Of a stretch of DNA of 5,530 nt, positions 1-5,265 are shown in pieces. Numbering within the stretch: position 1 is the stretch's first letter; every line of letters begins with the position of its first letter. The stretch covers positions 1 to 5,530 of the forward strand of contig JAKLIN010000029.1 of assembly GCA_022709585.1 (NCBI GenBank), given 5' to 3'. The position numbers were made by a program, and so were the translations under genes. The notes beneath the pieces are model-generated. The model saw nothing but the letters and a program-made list of their open reading frames with translations. It searched no databases and was not told where the DNA came from. Source of the DNA: Nanobdellota archaeon (GTDB lineage Archaea > Nanobdellota > Nanobdellia > Pacearchaeales > GW2011-AR1).

Positions 1-2
1 TC

Positions 3-56
3 AAACAAAAACAAGTATTAGAGGCTATAAAGTTAGAGAAAGATAAATTTCTATAG
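3..56 (+). CDS. Possible 3' end of a rightward gene (partial)
   Basis: One plus-strand frame is open from the window edge to a TAG at 54-56 and encodes a 17-residue tail, KQKQVLEAIKLEKDKFL. The lysine-, glutamate- and leucine-rich composition is typical of a charged C-terminal helix in an AT-rich archaeon. The other two plus frames stop earlier (19-21 and 44-46). If real, this gene converges on thrS with only 7 bases between the two stop codons. Nothing can be said about its function. The call rests on frame and composition alone, so it could be chance. Confidence 0.4.
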   Translation, partial: KQKQVLEAIKLEKDKFL

Positions 57-63
57 TTTAAAA

Positions 64-1806
64 TTACAACTCAGAACTTCTTTCTTTAATTTTTTCTTTA
101 GCACGTTTCAAGAAATCAGCAACATTCATTTCTCCAACATTCTCGCCTGTTCTTAATCTTAAATTAATTTTCTTAGCTGCTTTTTCTTTGTCTCCAACTA
201 CGATTATGTAAGGTATTTTTTGAAGTTGAGCATCTCTAATTCTTTTTTGAAGTGTTTCGCCATCACTGAATAAAATTGTTCTTAATGCTTCATTTTTAAT
301 TTGCTTTGCAACTTGTTCAGCATAATCTACTTGCTTCTCACTGATTGGGACAACAGCAACTTGAGCAGGAGAAAGCCAAGCAGGCAAGTTCCCATTTGTA
401 GCCTCCAGTAAAATTCCCAAGAATCTTTCAATTGCTCCATAAATAACTCTGTGAAGCATAATTGGACGCTGAGGCTTATTGTTTTTGTCAATATATTCTA
501 AATCAAATCTTTCTGGAAGAGCAAAGTCAAGTTGAATAGTTGATAATTGCCATGTTCTTCCCAATGAATCCTTGACATGGAAATCAATCTTAGGCCCGTA
601 GAAAGCTCCATCTCCTTTATTGATTTGATATTTGACTTTGCTTTCTTTCAGCACTTCTTCTAAAATCTTTTCAGCCATGTCCCAAATTGAATCAGCACCA
701 ATTCTTTTTTCAGGACGAGTAGAAAGTTCAATATGGTCAAAATCTAAATCGAATTTTTTGTAAATTATTTTTATCAAATCCATTACTCCTAAAATTTCAG
801 ATTTAACTTGCTTTTCATCTGCGCAGAAAATGTGAGCATCATCTTGAGTGAATTGAATAACTCTGAATAATCCTGCAAGTGTTCCGGAAAGCTCGCATCT
901 GTGAACAGTTCCAATTTCTCCAACTCTTAAAGGCAAATCTTTGTAAGACTTAGGAGAATTTTTGTAAACAAGCATTCCTCCAGGACAATTCATAGGTTTA
1001 ACCAAGAAAGGTCTGTTTTCATAATTAGTGATAAAGTTATTTTCTTTGTATTTATCCCAGTGCCCTGAAACTTTCCAAAGTTTTGCATCCATAATCTGAG
1101 GTGTTCTGATCTCTTGATAGCCTGCTTTTTGATGCTCTTCTCTCCAGAAATCAACTAAAGCATTGTAAACAATCAAACCATTATTGTGCCAGAAAACCAT
1201 TCCAGGTGCAACATCTGAGAATGAAAACAAATCCAACTGTTTTCCGACAATTCTATGATCATTATCTTTTAATTTAGAAGTATCTAGCTTTGTCTTGGAA
1301 ATTTCTCGAAGTAATTGTTTATAATCAATAGGTTCATCTTTTGGAACAACTGCAACTTTTACATCAGTAGAGACTTTTGCATCTGATTGAACACCAAAGC
1401 TTCTTGAAAGTTCAGAAAGAGGATGCCCTTTGCATTTTAATTCAAATTCTTTGTAATACCCAAAAGGTGCTCTAACAACTTGCTTGAATAACTTCGCTTT
1501 AACCAGCTCTTTCTCAGCTTGTTTTAAAATCTCAACAGCAACATCTGGAGAAGAAAGGTTAGGAGAAAGATGAGCATAAGGATAAAGAACAACATTTTCA
1601 GCCTTAACTTGTTTCTCCAAATCCTTAATGTTTTCAACAAGCTCTTTTGCAGAACTGTCGCCTTTTTCAACAGCTGTAAGGATAACTAAAGCTTCTTTCA
1701 CTATTTTTTCCTTTTTGTCTGTTTCGCTAAGCTCTTCTGGTTCTTTAAGCGCTTTTTTCAAAGCTTTGAACTTAATGTAATCGCAATGCAAGCTTAAAAT
1801 TTTCAT
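64..1806 (-). CDS. thrS: Threonyl-tRNA synthetase, archaeal type with N-terminal editing domain
   Basis: The 580-residue cytoplasmic class II enzyme attaches threonine to tRNA-Thr using ATP and hydrolyses mischarged Ser-tRNA-Thr. Residues 1 to about 140 form the archaeal editing domain, which has a D-aminoacyl-tRNA deacylase-like fold. It shows YPYAHLS (74-80), APFGYYK (113-119) and GHPLSELSR (127-135), so the expected functional residues H79, Y118, K119 and E132 are present. The catalytic core covers about 195-475. Motif 1 surrounds P236. Motif 2 has R303 and E305 in VHRCELSG. Motif 3 is LHRVIYGAIERF, with R461. The three zinc ligands that select threonine are C274 (MNCPGG), H325 (DDAHIF) and H452. 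The anticodon-binding domain runs from about 482 to the end. Editing and synthetic domains are on one chain, whereas some archaea split them onto two proteins. The ATG at 1806 is supported by the natural domain start (MKILSLHCDY) and by a TATA-like box 25 bases upstream. No frameshift or missing residue is visible. Confidence 0.97.
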   Translation of the reverse strand: MKILSLHCDYIKFKALKKALKEPEELSETDKKEKIVKEALVILTAVEKGDSSAKELVENIKDLEKQVKAENVVLYPYAHLSPNLSSPDVAVEILKQAEKELVKAKLFKQVVRAPFGYYKEFELKCKGHPLSELSRSFGVQSDAKVSTDVKVAVVPKDEPIDYKQLLREISKTKLDTSKLKDNDHRIVGKQLDLFSFSDVAPGMVFWHNNGLIVYNALVDFWREEHQKAGYQEIRTPQIMDAKLWKVSGHWDKYKENNFITNYENRPFLVKPMNCPGGMLVYKNSPKSYKDLPLRVGEIGTVHRCELSGTLAGLFRVIQFTQDDAHIFCADEKQVKSEILGVMDLIKIIYKKFDLDFDHIELSTRPEKRIGADSIWDMAEKILEEVLKESKVKYQINKGDGAFYGPKIDFHVKDSLGRTWQLSTIQLDFALPERFDLEYIDKNNKPQRPIMLHRVIYGAIERFLGILLEATNGNLPAWLSPAQVAVVPISEKQVDYAEQVAKQIKNEALRTILFSDGETLQKRIRDAQLQKIPYIIVVGDKEKAAKKINLRLRTGENVGEMNVADFLKRAKEKIKERSSEL

Positions 1807-1826
1807 GTATTGCTAAGATAATTGAT

Positions 1827-1834
1827 ATTTTTAA
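1827..1834 (-). promoter_or_regulatory. TATA-like box of thrS
   Basis: The minus strand reads TTAAAAAT, centred 24.5 bases before the thrS ATG. It differs by one base from the TTATAAAT boxes of the two paralogous genes at 3739-5180 and sits at the same distance. This predicts transcription starting at or within a few bases of the start codon, giving a leaderless mRNA. No purine-rich ribosome-binding site precedes the ATG. The surrounding AT richness lowers specificity. Confidence 0.55.
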
Positions 1835-1849
1835 ATATTTAGACACGAG

Positions 1850-1854
1850 AAAAA
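1850..1854 (-). terminator. Oligo-T terminator candidate after the 1858-2724 gene
   Basis: A TCCTTTTTCTC stretch with five consecutive T on the minus strand begins just past the TAG stop of the upstream gene. It lies ahead of the thrS TATA box. Archaeal RNA polymerase terminates at short U tracts without needing a hairpin. The position suggests separate transcription of the two leftward genes, though five T in an AT-rich spacer is weak evidence. Confidence 0.35.
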
Positions 1855-1857
1855 GGA

Positions 1858-2724
1858 CTAAGATAGGTTGTTCTTAACCAAATCATAATTTTTTACTTTA
1901 ATTAAAAAAGATTTAAGATTTCTTGAGTTTGAATCAAAGTTAAAAAGCAAATTATTTTCAACTTTTTTAAAATAATCTTTAATCAAATTTGGCTCTTCAG
2001 GCTTAGCTTTTTGAAAATTCTTAAGAAGAATGTAAGTTGAATTAATCAATTCTTGTTCAGAGTAAAGTTCAGAAAAAGCAGGTAAGAGAACACTAAAATC
2101 CCTTTTAAGAGATTCAGCTTTTTTTGGCAATTTTTGAAGTATACTTAAGAACTTGCATCCAAAAAAGTTCAAAGGATTTGTAATGAAGCAGTCTTTATCT
2201 CCAAAATTTATTTTAGCAACTTCCATTTTGTCATACTCTTTTGCAGAATCGCAAAAAATCTGATTGTCTTTCCCAGATACAAATAGATTTTCTCTTAAAG
2301 AAACAGGCAACTCTTCTAAAGAAAAACTTTCTCCGCCAAAAGGAAGAAATTTCCTTTTTTCTTTAAGGTATCTTTCATTATCAAAAAGTTCATCTGGAAT
2401 TTCAGATTTTAGCTGTTTGTACGCAGAAGTTTCAATGTAATCCAAGTCTCCAATTTTTCTAGCGAAAGATTTTAATTTATCAGAAAGCTCTGGCTTGATT
2501 TCCTTTTTTTGAATTATCTTAATTTTTGGAATCTTTGAGGAATCCAGCACTTCGAACTCATTGATTTGCGATAAAAGCATAACCAAAAGCGAGCCGCTAA
2601 GGTAATAATTCAATTCTCCTTTTTCATTGACTTGAGGATATTTTGTTGTGACGTAATTTGCAAAGTCTTTTGCATCCTGTAATAATTTGGTTCTTTGTTC
2701 TAAAGAAACTGTGCTGTTTACCAT
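1858..2724 (-). CDS. Uncharacterised protein, possibly nucleotidyltransferase-like
   Basis: This 288-residue soluble protein has no signal peptide or membrane segment. I do not recognise it with certainty. Residues 41-52 (YLSGSLLVMLLS) resemble the G-S helix of the DNA polymerase beta-type nucleotidyltransferase fold. Residues 92-96 (GDLDY) could be the D-x-D metal-binding pair, D93 and D95. The roughly 47 residues between them exceed the usual gap and would need an insertion. Residues 183-225, with NPLNFFGCKFLSIL, a basic stretch and KRDFSVLLPAF, resemble the lysine and R/K-D helical region that follows the catalytic core in AbiEii-like proteins. No antitoxin-like partner gene adjoins it, so an abortive-infection toxin role is not supported. 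The C-terminal third is lysine- and asparagine-rich. The gene is divergent from the PC4-like gene and shares a palindromic TATA box with it. The ATG at 2724 is chosen because that box sits 25.5 bases upstream. The gene itself is secure; the fold is a hypothesis. Confidence 0.85.
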   Translation of the reverse strand: MVNSTVSLEQRTKLLQDAKDFANYVTTKYPQVNEKGELNYYLSGSLLVMLLSQINEFEVLDSSKIPKIKIIQKKEIKPELSDKLKSFARKIGDLDYIETSAYKQLKSEIPDELFDNERYLKEKRKFLPFGGESFSLEELPVSLRENLFVSGKDNQIFCDSAKEYDKMEVAKINFGDKDCFITNPLNFFGCKFLSILQKLPKKAESLKRDFSVLLPAFSELYSEQELINSTYILLKNFQKAKPEEPNLIKDYFKKVENNLLFNFDSNSRNLKSFLIKVKNYDLVKNNLS

Positions 2725-2745
2725 ATCAATTATCAGACAAATACA

Positions 2746-2753
2746 TTTATAAA
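2746..2753. promoter_or_regulatory. Shared palindromic TATA box of a divergent promoter
   Basis: TTTATAAA is its own reverse complement. It is centred at 2749.5, exactly 25.5 bases from the A of the leftward ATG (2724) and 25.5 bases from the A of the rightward ATG (2775). The whole space between the start codons is 50 bases. No other good TATA element lies at the right distance for either gene. The flanks differ: the PC4-like side has A-rich AATACA upstream of the box, closer to the archaeal BRE, while the other direction has GAGGAT. That may favour the PC4-like gene. Both transcripts would be leaderless or nearly so. Confidence 0.7.
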
Positions 2754-2774
2754 ATCCTCGCCTTATTCTAAATT

Positions 2775-3086
2775 ATGGATAAAGAAATAGGTAAGATTAC
2801 CAAAAACGACACAACTGAAATTGTTGTGAGAATCGATGATTTTGGAGACAGAAGAGGCCTTACCATAAGAGAGTTTGTGACAAGCGACAGATACACTGGT
2901 TTTACAAAATCAGGTGTTAGAATCCTTGCAGCAGACTTCAAAAGGTTCAAGGACATGATAAATTCCATCTCTGAAAAAGAAATGGATGAGGCTCCTATCG
3001 CTTCTTCAAAACCATCAGAAGGCGCTTCTAAGAGTGCTCCAGCAAGGAAACCTGCTAGACAACAAGAAGAATTGCCTGATTATTAA
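2775..3086 (+). CDS. PC4-like ssDNA-binding / transcription coactivator protein
   Basis: This 103-residue protein has a PC4/p15-like domain at about residues 5-66 followed by a disordered tail. The recognisable pattern is a strand with alternating hydrophobic residues (EIVVRIDDFGDRRG), then LTIREFV, then TGFTKSGVRI, a basic helix (AADFKRFKDMINSI) and the domain end. The IREF and KSG-x-x-I elements match the family core. PC4-family proteins dimerise, bind single-stranded DNA through a beta surface, and act in transcription or genome maintenance. The tail (67-103) is rich in Ser, Ala, Lys, Arg and Pro and ends QQEELPDY. That end is an acidic, hydrophobic tip resembling the protein-interaction tip of bacterial SSB. 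The ATG at 2775 lies 25.5 bases after a TATA box, with no Shine-Dalgarno sequence, which points to leaderless initiation. The gene is divergent from the 1858-2724 gene and 45 bases ahead of the orphan gene at 3132. Confidence in the domain is good; whether its main job is transcription or DNA repair cannot be told. Confidence 0.85.
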   Translation: MDKEIGKITKNDTTEIVVRIDDFGDRRGLTIREFVTSDRYTGFTKSGVRILAADFKRFKDMINSISEKEMDEAPIASSKPSEGASKSAPARKPARQQEELPDY

Positions 3087-3091
3087 TTAAT

Positions 3092-3096
3092 TTTTA
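3092..3096 (+). terminator. Oligo-T terminator candidate after the PC4-like gene
   Basis: Six bases after the TAA stop the plus strand reads TAATTTTTATTT, with five consecutive T and more T close behind. This fits a short U-tract archaeal terminator with no hairpin. The same AT-rich stretch may overlap the promoter of the next gene. Confidence 0.35.
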
Positions 3097-3131
3097 TTTA
3101 ATTTCAATAATTTTCCTAGTTTAAACAAAAA

Positions 3132-3689
3132 ATGGAACTTGAAAAATACATTAACCTCATAGACCAATGCCCGGATGAATTATTAACTTCAGAATTGGGG
3201 GTTTATGATAATTGGAGAATTCCGCTAAAAGCTGATTTCAATAAAGTTCTAACTGATTTGGAAACCTCTTCAAAATATCATCTCAGAGATATAGGCATAC
3301 TGGACGATATTAGAACCAGCCTTATTTTTAAAGAAATTCCCAGAAATTCAGATTTTACAGGCAAAAACATTGTATGCCATCTTGATTACAATCCGGGAGC
3401 AGTTATTCTTCAGTTAACAAACTTTTTTGGGTATACTTTAAAGAATCTATTCTTTCAAAAAGAAGGTGTCCTTCCAATAGAGCAAGAAAAGTTTAATATA
3501 CTTATAACGCTTCATTATGATCGAGAGAACGAAATACCCGGAATAACAAATGCTCGCGCAATGGCAGAAGTCATAAAAGACATTTCCGGTTATATCCAAA
3601 AAGAAAATTTAAGATTCTGCTTTCCAGATTCAATCGGATGGAATCATAGAAAAGATGAAGACTGTTTTTCAAGAGTTGTTTTACCCTGA
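3132..3689 (+). CDS. Hypothetical protein, orphan family
   Basis: I do not recognise this 185-residue protein. It has no signal peptide and no clear membrane helix. The most hydrophobic part (about 79-107, from KNIVCHLDY through AVILQLTNFFGY) is broken by polar residues and looks like a buried strand-helix core. It has four cysteines (C13, C82, C163, C178) that are not in CxxC pairs, so zinc binding is not indicated. His and Asp residues in CHLDY (82-86) and LHYDRE (127-132) could be functional, but I cannot assign a family. The start at 3132 is the only ATG near the beginning of the frame. It has no ribosome-binding site, and its TATA-like sequence is poor: TTATTTAA or TTTAATTT, centred about 30-34 bases upstream. 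It may have a short leader or be read through from the PC4-like gene 45 bases upstream. It converges on the 3739-4494 gene with 49 bases between them. Confidence 0.75.
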   Translation: MELEKYINLIDQCPDELLTSELGVYDNWRIPLKADFNKVLTDLETSSKYHLRDIGILDDIRTSLIFKEIPRNSDFTGKNIVCHLDYNPGAVILQLTNFFGYTLKNLFFQKEGVLPIEQEKFNILITLHYDRENEIPGITNARAMAEVIKDISGYIQKENLRFCFPDSIGWNHRKDEDCFSRVVLP

Positions 3690-3738
3690 ATAAATTACAT
3701 AATATACTTTCTTCTTCTGAAATAGTTTAGAATAAGAT

Positions 3739-4494
3739 TTAACACTGACCTGTTGGTTCTAAGTTGTGTTCAAGAAATTCTCTAGCTCTTTTGAGCCTTA
3801 ATTCTTCAATTAAAGCTTCTCGCTTGACTACTTCATCAGAGATAGCAACAAATCTTCCTCTGTCTTCATCTAACCCGTACATTCCGGATAAATCTGAAGT
3901 TTTGCCTTTAATATGAATTAATTTTAGAAGAGGGCCATTTGCCAAATAAGAGCCAGGAATAAATCTCATTACATTCTTTTGTTTTTCCCCTTTAAACAAA
4001 TAATGGATATGCTCTCTCAGCAAATCACGATTTCCTTGAAATAAGTAATCCCAAACAGGGTCCTGCAAAATGATTTCTGAGCTCATTAAATCTTGGTCTA
4101 AGCGGCAAGTTTTGTATTTCTCAAGTTCTTTTCCTGAAATCATTCTTCCTTCTAATGAAGAGTACTGTTCAGGTGTGAGTCTCATTCCCCCTTCATTTAA
4201 ACTATTTTTTAAATTTGAATAAGACATCTCCGAATTCTCTGAAAATAAAGGTGTTTTTAGCGAATCTTTTACCACAAGAATACCTTCTTTGGAATAAACT
4301 AATGCGTCCGAAGTATCAAATCCTTGGTTCCACCAAAAACATTTGAATTCCTTGTCTGAAGAATAAAAAGCTTTATTTTTAAGTTCAACAATCTGTGAAA
4401 CTGTTCCAAGAGCAGGATATTCGGTGCTATTCAATGTTTTTATTATCTGCTTGAATCCTTCTCCCCATAGAATTTTATAATCTGACTTTGTCAT
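3739..4494 (-). CDS. Hypothetical protein, member of a tandem paralogous pair
   Basis: This 251-residue soluble protein belongs to no family I can name. It is a divergent paralogue of the next gene upstream (4557-5180). Shared blocks are D60-T-x-D63 then Y67 and G71; a G-x4-T/S-x-E-x-Y-x2-L-x-G block at 102-116, where E109, Y111, L114 and G116 match; and a C-terminal block with LLK (189-191), G204, L208, G213 and an aromatic residue at 215. The middle region has an acidic stretch and a VWDYLFQGNRDLL helix (147-159). The last 35 residues extend beyond the conserved blocks as a charged helix (REALIEELRLKRAREFLEH) with a loose tail ending in Cys. ATG 4494 is chosen because TTATAAAT is centred 24.5 bases before it. 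It follows its paralogue by 62 bases but has its own promoter. No catalytic motif is apparent. Confidence 0.8.
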   Translation of the reverse strand: MTKSDYKILWGEGFKQIIKTLNSTEYPALGTVSQIVELKNKAFYSSDKEFKCFWWNQGFDTSDALVYSKEGILVVKDSLKTPLFSENSEMSYSNLKNSLNEGGMRLTPEQYSSLEGRMISGKELEKYKTCRLDQDLMSSEIILQDPVWDYLFQGNRDLLREHIHYLFKGEKQKNVMRFIPGSYLANGPLLKLIHIKGKTSDLSGMYGLDEDRGRFVAISDEVVKREALIEELRLKRAREFLEHNLEPTGQC

Positions 4495-4514
4495 ATTTAT
4501 TCAACCTAGATTTG

Positions 4515-4522
4515 ATTTATAA
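4515..4522 (-). promoter_or_regulatory. TATA box of the 3739-4494 gene
   Basis: The minus strand reads TTATAAAT, centred 24.5 bases before the ATG at 4494. Sequence and spacing are identical to the box before the paralogue at 5180. A second TATA-like octamer, ATATAAAT, lies 10 bases further upstream (4525-4532) and could give a slightly longer transcript. No ribosome-binding site is visible. Confidence 0.65.
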
Positions 4523-4556
4523 GAATTTATATCTCTTAGAACATATTCCAAATTCA

Positions 4557-5180
4557 TTAAAAATACTTTTCACCAATGTGAAGTTTCTTGATTGTGTCTA
4601 ATAACTTGCCTATCATATATCCTCCTTCGCGATTCAAAGACAAAGAGCCGTCTAGAATATTTCCCTGATTTTTTGTGCCTAAATTCAAATTTCTCAACAA
4701 AATGTTTTCTGAAGGGTTCTTTAAATAGTTATAATCTAAAACCAGATTTCCTAAAGACATCCCTTTTTCTCCTCTTAAAAGAAGTTTTCGAACGCTTTCC
4801 TTCAAAAAAATCGCGTTTTTTATTTCTGAAAAAGCATATTCTTCTCCATCTAAAAAATCATATTCTTCTTTTGAGATTACTAATGCTCCTTTTTCTAATT
4901 TACTAAGATTATTCAATTTTAAAAGAGGCTCCGGATCCAAACAAATCTTAATTTTCCCAGAAGGATGATAAGCAATTCCATCACGCGTATCTAAGCTGTG
5001 GGTAAGCAAATACTTTGCAAAAAGAAAAAATTCTTCGTCTCTTGTTGTGATTAATTCACTCACCTGAAAAAAAGTCAGGGGCCTTCTATCTTCTTCTAAA
5101 ATCTTGGGATAATTAGATATTTGAGGCCCTTTAAACCCCCTGTAAGCTCGGATTTTCTGTGTTTTTGCTTGTTCTGGCAT
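4557..5180 (-). CDS. Hypothetical protein, second member of the tandem paralogous pair
   Basis: This is a 207-residue soluble protein of unknown function. It aligns by eye with the 3739-4494 product at three blocks: LDTRDGIAYHPSG (63-75); GALVISKEEYDFLDG (98-112); and LLRNLNL (161-167) leading to G178, L182, G186 and a following Tyr. The N-terminus is basic and distinct (KTQKIRAYRGFKG). The start is set at the ATG at 5180, 13 codons inside a longer frame that could begin with TTG at 5219. A TATA box sits 24.5 bases before this ATG, inside what the longer version would translate. Those 13 extra codons are therefore better read as promoter. The gene is 62 bases upstream of its paralogue in the same direction, which suggests an old tandem duplication. 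Identity is low, so the relationship rests on ordered blocks and not on overall match. Confidence 0.78.
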   Translation of the reverse strand: MPEQAKTQKIRAYRGFKGPQISNYPKILEEDRRPLTFFQVSELITTRDEEFFLFAKYLLTHSLDTRDGIAYHPSGKIKICLDPEPLLKLNNLSKLEKGALVISKEEYDFLDGEEYAFSEIKNAIFLKESVRKLLLRGEKGMSLGNLVLDYNYLKNPSENILLRNLNLGTKNQGNILDGSLSLNREGGYMIGKLLDTIKKLHIGEKYF

Positions 5181-5200
5181 TAGGTACAAATATTCGGATA

Positions 5201-5208
5201 ATTTATAA
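5201..5208 (-). promoter_or_regulatory. TATA box of the 4557-5180 gene
   Basis: TTATAAAT on the minus strand is centred 24.5 bases before the ATG at 5180. It repeats the box and spacing of the neighbouring paralogue. Its position decides the start codon: initiation at the upstream TTG (5219) would place the box inside the coding region and leave no promoter at the usual distance. Confidence 0.65.
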
Positions 5209-5244
5209 CTTTTATGCAACTGCGAGGATAAGTTAAATTACAAG

Positions 5245-5249
5245 AAAAA
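5245..5249 (-). terminator. Oligo-T terminator candidate after the right-edge gene
   Basis: On the minus strand, about 16 bases after the TAA of the right-edge gene, the spacer reads TTTATTTTTC, with five consecutive T. This is consistent with a short archaeal U-tract terminator and lies before the promoter of the 4557-5180 gene. The evidence is weak given the local AT richness. Confidence 0.35.
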
Positions 5250-5265
5250 TAAACTCAATCAAGTT

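Noticed and set aside
1858..2724. AbiE-type toxin-antitoxin system
   Set aside because: The resemblance to AbiEii is faint, and no adjacent co-directional AbiEi-like antitoxin gene exists; the neighbours are thrS and a divergent PC4-like gene.
2754..2761. ATCCTCGC, found also on the minus strand at 5222-5229 upstream of another gene, as a possible shared operator
   Set aside because: Only eight bases and two copies, placed differently relative to the TATA boxes (adjacent to it in one case, well upstream in the other). Chance is the simpler explanation.
2768..2968. Minus-strand open frame of 66 codons opposite the PC4-like gene
   Set aside because: It lies almost wholly antisense to a recognisable PC4-like domain, has no promoter at the usual distance, and its hydrophobic composition is what the complement of a charged coding strand produces.
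3690..3738. Bidirectional terminator in the convergent gap
   Set aside because: No inverted repeat and no T run of five or more on either strand; only a CTTTCTTCTTCT pyrimidine stretch on the plus strand, too weak to annotate.
4592..4906. Plus-strand open frame of 104 codons inside the 4557-5180 gene
   Set aside because: It is a shadow frame, Leu/Phe/Lys-rich as expected from the complement of the real gene, and the minus-strand product shows ordered similarity to its neighbour.
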